A DNA stretch of 64,000 nt from Paractinoplanes abujensis (GTDB taxonomy: Bacteria; Actinomycetota; Actinomycetes; Mycobacteriales; Micromonosporaceae). A program made the translations under genes and the position numbers. Shown one piece after another: positions 44,540 to 52,842 of this stretch. The first letter of the stretch is position 1, and the number at the start of each line of letters is the position of its first letter. The DNA lies in assembly GCF_014204895.1 (NCBI RefSeq), contig NZ_JACHMF010000001.1:1674001-1738000 (forward strand), read 5' to 3'. Below the pieces are notes generated by a model. The model was not told the DNA's origin, did not search any database, and saw nothing but the letters and a program-made list of their open reading frames with translations.

Positions 44540-45187
44540 ATGTCAGCGTTCGATGATCTTTTCGGCCGGCACGTTCTCACGGCCATGGCCCGCCAGTTCG
44601 CGCTGGCCGACGTGATCGGGGAACGCGACTGGTCGGTCGACCTCGGCGCCGGCGCGGTGACGTTCGGCGACGACCTGCGCTTTCCCGTCCAGTTGCTCGG
44701 CAGCGAAAGCCACGGCGACAACACCTGGCTGTGGGCCTGGGCCAACGAGGCCAGCAACCTGCCACCCGCGCTGCTGCACCTGTGCGCGTGGATGCGCGAC
44801 TACGGCCGCAACGCAGGCGTGGGCGAACTGACCGACCGCACGTTCCCGCTGACCCGCGCCGACGGCCACCGCCTGGCCCTGCTCGCATCGGGCCTGACCG
44901 GCCGCCCCTACTACCGGGGCCCGTACGCCGGGGGCGCCCTCTTCTTCCACCTGGAAGGCGTACCCCCGACGGCCCTGCCGCCGGAACGCGCCCTGACGGT
45001 GATCAGCCAGACCATCTCGGCGTTCCCGTTCGACCACCGCACGGGCGTGACGGCCTTCTTCGAACAACAGGGCTGGCCCTTCTCCGGCGGCGTCGCCCAC
45101 CACCCCGGCGGCGCCACGATCAATGTCGCCTTCGACGACCAGGGCCGCATCTCCCAACTCAACGGCTCCCTGCCACCGCGCGGCTGA
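44540..45187 (+). CDS. DUF6882-type protein
   Basis: 215 residues with no signal peptide. The pattern AVTFGDDLRFPVQLLGSESH, then DNTWLWAWANEASNLPPALL matches DUF6882 proteins, which are soluble actinobacterial proteins of unknown function. The aromatic cluster TWLWAWAN is its hallmark. It is monocistronic, with repeats upstream and downstream. Confidence 0.75.
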   Translation: MSAFDDLFGRHVLTAMARQFALADVIGERDWSVDLGAGAVTFGDDLRFPVQLLGSESHGDNTWLWAWANEASNLPPALLHLCAWMRDYGRNAGVGELTDRTFPLTRADGHRLALLASGLTGRPYYRGPYAGGALFFHLEGVPPTALPPERALTVISQTISAFPFDHRTGVTAFFEQQGWPFSGGVAHHPGGATINVAFDDQGRISQLNGSLPPRG

Positions 45188-45324
45188 GCCCGTCGCGCCC
45201 CGTTCCCCGCGCGGCCGACGTCGCGGGGCGGCCTGTCCTCGCTCCCCCACCACGTGGCCGAGATTGCCGCGTTGCCCGTCGCGACCCCCTCCCGATGCGC
45301 GGTCTGTCACCGGTTCTCCCTCGC

Positions 45325-45467
45325 TGTGCGGCCTCGCCCTGCGCACAGGCGACGGCTTCGAACTTCAACCCCGGGTCCGCATCGTCGACGAGCAGCCCGA
45401 CGCGGCGCTGTTCAAGCCGCATGCACCTCATCAGCCGGGCGAACAGTGGCCTTTGGTGCGGCAGTGA
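45325..45467 (+). pseudogene. Possible coding remnant beside the 24-bp repeats
   Basis: The frame reading LALRTGDGFELQPRVRIVDE then QPDAALFKPHAP shows strong third-position G/C bias over about 30 codons and ends at a TGA inside the repeat array. There is no start or known family. It could be the end of a decayed gene or chance. Confidence 0.2.
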
Positions 45468-45468
45468 G

Positions 45469-45625
45469 GGCGCCTCGCGTGCGGCAGTGAGGGCGCCTCG
45501 CGTGCGCCCTCGAGGGCAAGCCGGCGTGCGGCCTTGAGGGCAAGCCTGCGTGCGGCCGTGGGGGCAGGCCTGCGTGCGGCCGTGGGGGCAGGCCTGCGTG
45601 CGGCCGTGAGTGCGGGCCTGGCCGG
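45469..45625. repeat. 24-bp tandem repeat, about six copies
   Basis: Variants of GCGTGCGGCCGTGGGGGCAG recur every 24 bases from about 45475 to 45615, with two exact copies of GCCTGCGTGCGGCCGTGGGG in the middle. In one minus-strand frame they would encode (HGRTQACP)n, but I doubt that frame is translated. Confidence 0.8.
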
Positions 45626-45671
45626 CCACCCCCGTCGGCGGGGGGAGTGGGGCGCCGAAGGTCTCAACCGG

Positions 45672-46517
45672 TCATGCGGGCAGTCCGGAGCCGGTGAATT
45701 CCGGTGCGGTCAGCATGGGCAGGAGGAGGGCGGTGGGGGAGTCGGGTGGGGTCGTGTAGACGATCAGGTGCTGGTCGGGGTCGTGCGGGGCGATGATGTG
45801 CTCGATGTCGAAGTGCAGCCGGCCCAGCTCGGGGTGGACGATCTGTTTGGCCGCCGAGGTGTAGTCGCCGACCTGCTGGTCCTGCCACCAGCGATCCACC
45901 TTCGGGTTGCTGCGGCGCAGGGCGGTGATCTCGGCGTGCAGCCGGCGGTCGTGCGGATGGGTGCCCGCCTCGCGCCGCATGCCCGCCACCGCGGCACGGG
46001 CGAAGACCTCCCAGTTGACGATGCGTAACCGGGCCAGCGGGTCGTGGAACAGGTAGTGCAGGAACGAGTCGCCGATCTCGAAGTCATGGCCCAGCACGGC
46101 TTCGAGCAGGGGCGTGCGGGCCAGAACCGCGCTTCGCCGGCCCAGCAGCAGCACCGGCAGGTGGCCGAGCGCCCTCATCACCCGCAACAGCCCCGGATCG
46201 GCGCGCTGCGGGGGCGAACCGTCGTCGCTGCTGCGGGCGGGGGCGGCCAGGTCACGGAGGTGGGCGCGTTCGATGTCGTCGAGCTGGAGCGCACGGGAGA
46301 GCGCGGCGAGCACCTCGGCCGAGATGTTCGCCTGGCGGCCCTGCTCGATGCGGGTGTAATAGTCGACGCTCAGGCCGGCCAGCATGGCCAGCTCCTCCCG
46401 GCGCAGGCCGGGCACCCGGCGTGGGCCCGGGAACGGCTGCACCCCCGCCTGGGCGGGTTTGAGCCGATCACGGCGGGAGCGCAGGAACTCGGCGAGGGCG
46501 ACGCGGTTGGCAGGCAT
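45672..46517 (-). CDS. XRE family regulator with MmyB-like ligand-binding domain
   Basis: 281 residues. HTH: RRVPGLRREELAMLAGLSVD and YYTRIEQGRQANISAEVLAA. The sensor domain includes VLLLGRRSAVLARTPLLEAV and FHDPLARLRIVNWEVFARAA. It is divergent from an SDR across 86 bases and is homologous in design to the regulators at 24.4 kb and 52.8 kb. It probably represses the SDR. Confidence 0.9.
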   Translation of the reverse strand: MPANRVALAEFLRSRRDRLKPAQAGVQPFPGPRRVPGLRREELAMLAGLSVDYYTRIEQGRQANISAEVLAALSRALQLDDIERAHLRDLAAPARSSDDGSPPQRADPGLLRVMRALGHLPVLLLGRRSAVLARTPLLEAVLGHDFEIGDSFLHYLFHDPLARLRIVNWEVFARAAVAGMRREAGTHPHDRRLHAEITALRRSNPKVDRWWQDQQVGDYTSAAKQIVHPELGRLHFDIEHIIAPHDPDQHLIVYTTPPDSPTALLLPMLTAPEFTGSGLPA

Positions 46518-46603
46518 GCGTCAGATATAGCGCGCCGCGGCGGCGCCAGGGTGGTCATGCCATAACCTGGTTCGGCGCCCGCCCCGGTCGTACAAATGTG
46601 CCC

Positions 46604-47359
46604 ATGACTGATGCGACAGCAATCGTGACCGGTGCTACCAGCGGAATCGGGGAGGCGATCGCCCGTGAGCTGGCGGGCCGGGGCTTCCACGTCGTCGTGG
46701 CCGGGCGGGACAAAAGCCGGGGTGAGGCGATCGTCGCCGAGATCCGGTCGGGTGGCGGCCGGGCCGACTTCGTGCCCGCCGATCTGGCCGGCTCCTATGC
46801 GGCGCTGCGTTCGTTCGCGGCCGAGGCCACCGAGGCGCTCGGCGGCCGGGTCGACGTTCTGGTCAACAACGCCGGCATCTATCCGGTCACCGGCACCGCG
46901 GCCCTGCCCGACACCGACCTCGACGCGATGCTCGCCGTCAACGTGCGCGCCCCGCACGTTCTGGTCGGCGAGCTCGCGCCGGCGATGGCGGCCCGTGGTG
47001 AGGGTGCCATCGTGACTATCGGTTCGTGGATGGCGTCCGTGGGCAATGCCTTCGGCGCGATGTATACGGCCACCAAGGCCGCCGACGAGCAGTTGACGCG
47101 CTCGTGGGCGGCCGAGTTCGGGCCCCGGGGAGTCAGGGTCAACGCGGTTGCCCCCGGAGTGACGGCGACACCGGGCAACGCCCACGCCCGTGAGGTCACC
47201 GAGTCGATGGCCGCGCAGACCCCGGCCAAGGTTCCGGTGCAGCCGCGCGACATCGCCTACGCGGTTGCGTTCCTGGTCTCCGACGAGGCGCGCATGATTC
47301 ACGGCACCACTCTCTACGTCGACGGAGGGATCACCACGACTCAGATCGCACAGGGTTAG
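46604..47359 (+). CDS. SDR family oxidoreductase
   Basis: 251 residues from the ATG at 46604; a GTG two codons earlier is possible. Classical motifs: VTGATSGIGEAIAREL, NNAGIYPVTG, catalytic Ser in TIGSWMASVG and the pair in YTATKAADE, then VNAVAPGVTATPG and DGGITTT. VVAGRDKSRG suggests NADP. It is a typical broad-substrate keto-reductase under the divergent XRE regulator. Confidence 0.92.
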   Translation: MTDATAIVTGATSGIGEAIARELAGRGFHVVVAGRDKSRGEAIVAEIRSGGGRADFVPADLAGSYAALRSFAAEATEALGGRVDVLVNNAGIYPVTGTAALPDTDLDAMLAVNVRAPHVLVGELAPAMAARGEGAIVTIGSWMASVGNAFGAMYTATKAADEQLTRSWAAEFGPRGVRVNAVAPGVTATPGNAHAREVTESMAAQTPAKVPVQPRDIAYAVAFLVSDEARMIHGTTLYVDGGITTTQIAQG

Positions 47360-47455
47360 GACGTATTCGGTATGTCCGAAAAACATCGACGATCATCGCT
47401 CGATGGCTAGGGTCGGGGCCAGGTAATCCCCCCGAACCCCCGCAGGAGGGCATCG

Positions 47456-48007
47456 ATGCTTCTTCGACGGTTGGCGGCCGCGGCCATCGCGGTTGTCGCG
47501 CTGGCCGGCGTTCAGGTCGCCGGCGCAACCCCGGCTCAGGCCGCGCCACGCGTGCTGTATTACGACGCCAGACAGGCGCAGGAATTCATCTCCGTGGTCA
47601 ACCAGGGTGCGCAGATCTGGAACAGCCGCGCGACGAACGTGCGGCTCGAGCCGGTGACGGCCGGGCGCACACCCAACATCCGGATCTACGCCGACAACGG
47701 CTGGCCGCGTGCGCAGACCACCTCACTCGGCAACGGGCGCGTGTGGATGGGCCGGCAGGCGGTCGACCAGGGCTACTACCCGCCGCGCATCGCGGCGCAC
47801 GAGCTCGGGCACATCCTCGGGCTGCCCGACCGGCGTACGGGTCTGTGCGCCGACCTGATGTCGGGCAGCAGCGCGCCGGTCTCGTGCACGAACTCGTATC
47901 CGAACGCGCGCGAGCTGGCCTCGGTCGAGGCCAACTTCCGTTCGTCGGCCGCGGTAGCCCCGCAGTCGTACGTCTGGCAGCCCGCTCCGGCTGGGGCAGC
48001 GGGCTAG
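47456..48007 (+). CDS. snpA: Snapalysin-family secreted zinc metalloprotease (M7)
   Basis: 183 residues with a clear signal peptide (LLRRLAAAAIAVVALAGVQV to ATPAQAA) behind a CAGGAGGG ribosome site. The zinc site is AAHELGHILGLPDRRTGLCA, giving HExxH, then H/D as in snapalysins, where Asp is the third ligand. Two cysteines (GLCADLM and VSCTNS) likely pair. The enzyme is a small milk-hydrolysing protease exported to the medium. Streptomyces snpA usually has a divergent LysR gene, which is absent here. Confidence 0.9.
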   Translation: MLLRRLAAAAIAVVALAGVQVAGATPAQAAPRVLYYDARQAQEFISVVNQGAQIWNSRATNVRLEPVTAGRTPNIRIYADNGWPRAQTTSLGNGRVWMGRQAVDQGYYPPRIAAHELGHILGLPDRRTGLCADLMSGSSAPVSCTNSYPNARELASVEANFRSSAAVAPQSYVWQPAPAGAAG

Positions 48008-48015
48008 CGGGAGAC

Positions 48016-48048
48016 CACGCCGGCGGCCCGCACAGGGTCGCCGGCGTG
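48016..48048 (+). terminator. Strong hairpin downstream of the protease gene
   Basis: CACGCCGGCG (48016-48025) and CGCCGGCGTG (48039-48048) form a perfect 10-base stem with a 13-base loop, nine bases after the stop codon. There is no U-tract, as is common for actinobacterial terminators. Confidence 0.7.
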
Positions 48049-48146
48049 ACGCCGCCCTCGTTCAGCTGCCACGACAGCGACAAGTGCGCATGAGGCGGCG
48101 ACGGCGTCGGGTGGCGTACGCGCGGGCAGCGGCCAGCGTGTCAGCC

Positions 48147-48218
48147 GGCGGGCATGCGGGAGCGGTGTGCACGTTGGCGGCCGGCTTGCTGGGTGGCGGG
48201 CACGCCGGAGCGGTGTGC
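48147..48218. repeat. Direct repeat, two 24-base copies
   Basis: GGCGGGCATGCGGGAGCGGT (48147 on, 24 bases in all) recurs at 48195-48218 with two mismatches, 48 bases away. It lies in the 306-base gap between the protease and LacI genes, which otherwise holds only the terminator. Confidence 0.55.
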
Positions 48219-48313
48219 GTGTCCGATCGTGGGCGGGTGAGGGCGAGCGGGTGTGCGGGCCCGGTGGTGGGCGCGCAGGGGGCGAGCGCGTGCGGCTTGG
48301 AAGGGGATGGTGG

Positions 48314-49279
48314 TCAGGCGGCTCGGATCAGGTGGGGCTCGAAGACGTGGGAGGTGGCCCGGCCGGTGTGGGTGAGCTGGGCCAGCAGGGTTTCGGCGGC
48401 GGTTCGGGCCATGGCGTCGACCGGGATGACTACGTGGTCGAGGGGGGATTCGAGCTGGCGGGCTATCGCCGACGGGCAGATCGGCACCACGGTGACGTCG
48501 GTGCGGTGGTGGCGGCGCAGCAGGCCCAGCAGGGGCGGGAGGGCGGCCTCGTGCTGGACGACCACGCCGGTCAGCGTGCCGAGCCGGTGCGAGACGGCGG
48601 CCAGCCAGGTCTCGACGCCGGTCCAGGTGGGCTCGCAGACGCGGACGACGCGCGACGGACCCGCGGCGGCGGCGAAACCGTGGGCGGCGTGGCGGGCGTA
48701 GCCCTTGCCGGGCGGGCCGACCAGTTCGGGCGGTGACATCAGGGCGATGCCGTCGGCGGCTCGGGTGGCCAGGTGGCGTACGGCCAGGCGGGCCGCGGCG
48801 GCGAAATCGAGGTCGACGCAGGGCAGCGAGGTGCCCTGGGGCGTGCCCAGCACCACCGCCGGGACGCCCGCCTGTTCGAGGATCTGGGCGCGCCGGTCGG
48901 TTTCGTCGGTGTCCATCAGGATCACGCCGTCGACCAGACGGGAATCGATCACCCGGTGCAGGCCGGCGCCGCCCTCGCGGGGGTCGAGCAGCAGCACGTC
49001 GTGGTCGCGGGCGCGGGCCACGTCCATGATCGTGTGGATGAACTGCTGGATGATCGCGGCCGTCAGGTCCTCGCAGCGCGGCGCGACCAGGCCGATCGTG
49101 CGGGTGCGGCCCCCGGCGAGGGCGCCGGCCGCGGCGTTCGGGGTGTAGCCCAAGTCGCGCACGGCCTGGAGGACCCGTGCGCGGGTCTCGGCGGAAATCG
49201 CTCGGCGCCCGGACAGCACATAGGACACGGTGCTCGCGGAGACGCCCGCGGCCCGCGCAACGTCAGCGATGCGCGCCAT
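48314..49279 (-). CDS. LacI family transcriptional regulator
   Basis: 321 residues. The N-terminal HTH is ARIADVARAAGVSASTVSYV with the hinge LGYTPNAAAGALAGGRT. The effector domain follows the periplasmic-binding fold (TIGLVAPRCEDLTAAIIQQF, VDGVILMDTDETD, DHVVIPVDAMARTAAETLL). No sugar genes adjoin it, so its regulon is elsewhere, or it may act on the protease nearby. Confidence 0.92.
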   Translation of the reverse strand: MARIADVARAAGVSASTVSYVLSGRRAISAETRARVLQAVRDLGYTPNAAAGALAGGRTRTIGLVAPRCEDLTAAIIQQFIHTIMDVARARDHDVLLLDPREGGAGLHRVIDSRLVDGVILMDTDETDRRAQILEQAGVPAVVLGTPQGTSLPCVDLDFAAAARLAVRHLATRAADGIALMSPPELVGPPGKGYARHAAHGFAAAAGPSRVVRVCEPTWTGVETWLAAVSHRLGTLTGVVVQHEAALPPLLGLLRRHHRTDVTVVPICPSAIARQLESPLDHVVIPVDAMARTAAETLLAQLTHTGRATSHVFEPHLIRAA

Positions 49280-49494
49280 AGACGGATGTTAACCGTCCTT
49301 GTCACTCCGAGGCGGCGCGGCGCGAGGGTCAGCCGGGCCGGCGGAGATGTCCGGCAGAGGAGCGGGAGCCGGCGGTGGAGAGCGAACCGGAGGACGACGA
49401 CAAGGGCCGGGCGGCAGGGCGGGGGGTGAGACCGGTGTCGGCGGGGCGGGCAGCGCCGGCGGTGCGGGCGGTTAGCGGGGCACGCACCGCCCGG

Positions 49495-49775
49495 CGGGCG
49501 GGCGGTGCGGGCAGGGCGGGCAGGGCGGGCAGGGCGGGCAGGGCGGGCAGGGCGGGCAGGGCGGGCAGGGCGGGCAGGGCGGGCAGCGCGGGCAGCGCGG
49601 GCAGGGCGGGCAGCGCGGGCGGGGCGGGCGTGAGAGCAGGGCAGGGCGGGCAGCGCGGGCGGGGCCGGCGTGAGAGCAGGGCAGAGCGGGCAGCGTCGGC
49701 GCGGCGGGCGTGAGAGCAGGGCGGTGCGGGCAGGGCGGGCGGTGAGAGCAGAGCGGGCGGTGCGGGCAGGGCGGG
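49495..49775. repeat. 9-bp minisatellite (GGGCAGGGC)n
   Basis: From about 49508 to 49590 GGGCAGGGC repeats without interruption about nine times, then continues to about 49770 in degenerate form with GCAGCGCGG and GTGAGAGCAG insertions. The array occupies half of the 603-base gap between the LacI and kinase genes. Both strands give long low-complexity frames (GRA and ALP repeats) that are not credible proteins. Confidence 0.85.
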
Positions 49776-49882
49776 GCGCGCCCGCCTGAGCGATGACGAC
49801 GGACCCGGAGCCGGCGTCGGGTGGTCAGGGCGCAACGGTGGGCCGGGGCTCAGCGAGCGCCGGAAGATGCCGATGAGGGGGT

Positions 49883-51937
49883 ATGCGCGGCCTGCGGGAG
49901 TGGTGGCGTTCAGCGGTGGTGCCCCTCGGGGTGTGGCTGCTGCTGGTCGTCGTGGGTGCCGGGGTGTTGTTGTGGCAGCAGAACAACAGCCGGGAGGCGG
50001 TGGCGCGGCGGTTCGAGCGTGGGGTCGGCACGTTGAGCGACTTCATGACCGGGGTCGCCACCGAGTCTCTGATGCGGGAGAAGATCCAGGCCGAGGCGTC
50101 GCTGGCCGATCCGGTGGTGCGGGGGCGGGATTTCGAGCGGGCGGTGGCCGGTTTCGGGTATCCGGCGGCGCTGCTGCTCGACGAGCAGGGCCGGGTGTTG
50201 CACGTCCACCCGTCCGATCCCGATCTTGTCGGCACCGACGTCGCGGTCCGGTACGCGCACCTGCGGGAGGCGCTGCAGGGCCGGTCGGCGGTTTCCGGTG
50301 TTGTCGACTCGGCGGCCGAGCAGATCCCGGTCGTCGCGTTCGCCGTGCCGTTCGACACCGCGCGGGGGCGGCGGGTGTTCTCGGGGGCCGTGCCGATCCG
50401 GGCCAGCCCGCTCGCCTCGTATTTCACCAGCGCGCTGTCGCTGACCGGGGCCCGGGTGCAGCTGGTCGACCCGAGCGGCAACATCGTGGCCGGCACGGAG
50501 GCGTTCACCACCGCCACACCCACGCTGGCCGGGGAGAACGCCGCGCTGGCCGGGGCCTTGGCCCAGGACCGGGACGGCCGCTATGAGGATGGTGGCGAAT
50601 GGTGGCGTTACTCCGCGGTCGCCGTCAAGGACACCCCGTGGCGGTTGTCCGCGACTGTCACCGAGGACGAGCTGTACGGCCAGCTGCGTGACACCGAGAA
50701 CGCCGGCCTGGCCGCGCTGGGCGGCGCCGCGCTGGTCGGGCTGGCCGTGGTGGCGGCGGTCGGCCGGGCCCGCGGCAACCGCCGTGAACTGCTGCTGAGT
50801 GAACGCCGTTTCCGCAAGGTGTTCGAGACGTCGCGCATCGGCATGGTCCTCACCGACGCGCAGGGGAGGTGCCTGCGCCTCAATCCGGCCGGCAGTGAGA
50901 TCTTCGGGCTGGCCGAGGACGAACTGCTGGACCAGAGGCTCGTCGACTACACCCATCCCGATGACGCCGGGCTGACCGACGGCCCGGTCAGTGACTGTCT
51001 GGCCGGCCGCACCGACGGCTTCGAGCTTGACAAACGCTATGTGCGGGCGGGCGGCGAGGTGGTCGAGGCGTCGATCACGGCCGCGGTGATTCGCGACGGG
51101 GAGGAACGCCCGCTCTACTTCGCCATTCAGATCATCGACGTCACCGAGCGCAACACCCTGGAGCGCGAGCGGACCCGGGCCCAGGCCGAGCTGGCCCACC
51201 GGGCCGAGGAACTGCAGGACGCGAACACGCATCTGGCCGATGTGATGGCCATGCTCAGCCACGACGTCCGCCAGCCGCTGGCCAAGATCGTCGGGCTGGG
51301 CGGTCTGGTGGTGGAGGAGTGGGCGGGCCTGCCCGAACACACAAAGATCAACTATGTGCAGCGGATGGCGGCGGCCGGGCATCGGGCCAACGACCTGGTC
51401 ACCGACATCCTCATGCTGGCCCAGTTCGACGCGGGGGCGATGATGGCCCGGCCGGTACGGCTGGACGTGTCCCACGCCGTACGGGAAGCTGTCTCCGCCC
51501 ATCACATCAGCTCGGGCACCGCGATCTCGGTGATCGCCCCCGACGAGACCATCGGCCTGGCCGACCCGGCCCAGCTCCAGCTCATCCTGGGCAACGTGAT
51601 GACCAACGCCACCAAGTACGGCCGGCCGCCGATTGTCGTGACTGTGGCCAATGCGGGCGAGCTGGTCGCGATCAGGGTGGCCGACCACGGTGAGGGGGTG
51701 CCGCCGGAGTTCGTGCCGCACCTGTTCGACCGGTTCGCCCGGGCCGGTTCGGGGGTGGCCACCAAGACGGCCGGCACGGGCCTGGGCCTCTATCTGGTGC
51801 GTCAGCTGGCGCAGGCCGGTGGGCTCGACGTCTCGTACGAACCCAACCAGCCGCACGGCGCGGTGTTCACCGTAACCGTCCCGCGCACGTCCCCGACGTC
51901 CCGGGTGCGGGACGCCGAGACGATCAGAGCCGGCTGA
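49883..51937 (+). CDS. Orphan sensor histidine kinase with extracellular sensor and PAS domain
   Basis: 684 residues. There are two helices, near 12-32 and 270-292, flanking a CACHE-like extracytoplasmic domain (ESLMREKIQAEASLADPVVR and GYPAALLLDEQGRVLHVHPS). A PAS domain occupies about 305-420, then a coiled linker. The H box is AMLSHDVRQPLAKIVGL with the histidine in SHDVRQP. N box VMTNATKYGR and G boxes DHGEGVPP and GTGLGLYL complete an HPK4-like core. No response regulator is adjacent. Its 3' end overlaps the convergent AKR gene by 14 bases. Confidence 0.92.
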   Translation: MRGLREWWRSAVVPLGVWLLLVVVGAGVLLWQQNNSREAVARRFERGVGTLSDFMTGVATESLMREKIQAEASLADPVVRGRDFERAVAGFGYPAALLLDEQGRVLHVHPSDPDLVGTDVAVRYAHLREALQGRSAVSGVVDSAAEQIPVVAFAVPFDTARGRRVFSGAVPIRASPLASYFTSALSLTGARVQLVDPSGNIVAGTEAFTTATPTLAGENAALAGALAQDRDGRYEDGGEWWRYSAVAVKDTPWRLSATVTEDELYGQLRDTENAGLAALGGAALVGLAVVAAVGRARGNRRELLLSERRFRKVFETSRIGMVLTDAQGRCLRLNPAGSEIFGLAEDELLDQRLVDYTHPDDAGLTDGPVSDCLAGRTDGFELDKRYVRAGGEVVEASITAAVIRDGEERPLYFAIQIIDVTERNTLERERTRAQAELAHRAEELQDANTHLADVMAMLSHDVRQPLAKIVGLGGLVVEEWAGLPEHTKINYVQRMAAAGHRANDLVTDILMLAQFDAGAMMARPVRLDVSHAVREAVSAHHISSGTAISVIAPDETIGLADPAQLQLILGNVMTNATKYGRPPIVVTVANAGELVAIRVADHGEGVPPEFVPHLFDRFARAGSGVATKTAGTGLGLYLVRQLAQAGGLDVSYEPNQPHGAVFTVTVPRTSPTSRVRDAETIRAG

Positions 51938-52742
51938 ACTCTTCGTCGGTCAGCTCCAGCGCACCCGCGGCCAGGTTCTCCTCGAGGTGGGCGATCGACG
52001 ACGTGCCCGGGATGGGCAGCATCACCGGGGAGCGGCGCAGCAGCCAGGCCAACGCGAGCTGGTTGAGCGTCACCCCGTGCCGGGCGGCGGTCGCGGCGAA
52101 GGCAGGGTCGGCCATGCCCGTACCGGCGAGGGGGTACCACGGCAGGAACGCGATCTTCTCCTGCTCCGCGTAGTCGACGACGTCGGAGGCGGTGCGGTCG
52201 GTGAGGTTGTAGAGGTTCTGCACCGAGGCGATCGGCGTGACGGCCTGGGCCGCCTTGATCTGGTCGACGGTGACCTCGGACAGCCCGATGTGCCGCACCT
52301 TGCCCTCGCGGCGCAGGTCGGCCAGCGTGCCCACCTGGTCCTCGATCGGCACGTGGGGGTCGACCCGGTGCAGCTGCAGCAGGTCGATCCGGTCCAGGCC
52401 GAGCGTGCGCAGGCTCAACTCGGTCTGCTGGCGCAGATAGGAAGGGCGGCCGACCGGCACCCATGCGCCTGGCGCGGGCCGGGTCACGCCCACCTTGGTG
52501 GCGATAACCACGTTTTCCGCGTACGGATGCAGGGCGCGCCGGATCAGCTCGTCGGTGACGAACGGCCCGTACGCGTCGGCGGTGTCGATCAGGGTGACGC
52601 CGAGCTCGACCGCCCGGCGCAGCACGGCGACGGCGTTGTCCTGGTCGGCCGGGTACCCGAAGAAGCCGGGGCCGGTGAGCTGCATGACGCCGTAACCGAG
52701 ACGGCCGACGGTCAGGTCGCCGCCGATGGAGAAATGTGACAT
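51924..52742 (-). CDS. Aldo/keto reductase
   Basis: 272 residues. The AKR tetrad is visible: Asp and Tyr in DTADAYGPF, Lys in VIATKVG, His in LLQLHRVD. The cofactor loop is IPGTSSIAHLEENLAA, typical of NADPH-dependent bacterial AKRs. It is divergent from an XRE regulator, with a palindrome in the gap. It reduces aldehydes or ketones of unknown identity. Confidence 0.93.
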   Translation of the reverse strand: MSHFSIGGDLTVGRLGYGVMQLTGPGFFGYPADQDNAVAVLRRAVELGVTLIDTADAYGPFVTDELIRRALHPYAENVVIATKVGVTRPAPGAWVPVGRPSYLRQQTELSLRTLGLDRIDLLQLHRVDPHVPIEDQVGTLADLRREGKVRHIGLSEVTVDQIKAAQAVTPIASVQNLYNLTDRTASDVVDYAEQEKIAFLPWYPLAGTGMADPAFAATAARHGVTLNQLALAWLLRRSPVMLPIPGTSSIAHLEENLAAGALELTDEEFSRL

Positions 52743-52791
52743 GCGTCCACCCTGCGGCGGCTGACCGGGCTCGCCCAGACCCGGCCTTTCC

Positions 52792-52810
52792 TACCCCTGG
52801 CAGGGTCAGG
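52792..52810. promoter_or_regulatory. Palindrome between the AKR and XRE genes
   Basis: CCCTG (52795-52799) and CAGGG (52801-52805) around a single G form a perfect 11-base palindrome, flanked by TACC on one side and GGTA at 52809-52812 on the other. It lies 38 bases before the XRE start and is a probable autoregulatory site. Confidence 0.5.
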
Positions 52811-52842
52811 TAACCCGGCGCGGACCGGCGCATACTGGCGGC

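Noticed and set aside
45159..45629. Minus-strand protein with HGRTQACP repeats
   Set aside because: The repeat part is the 24-bp array and the remainder is an antisense reading with no family; listed as a repeat instead.
49329..49835. Minus-strand frame encoding long ALPALP repeats, and the plus-strand GRAGRA frame
   Set aside because: Both come from the 9-bp minisatellite; there is no start context, domain or normal codon pattern.
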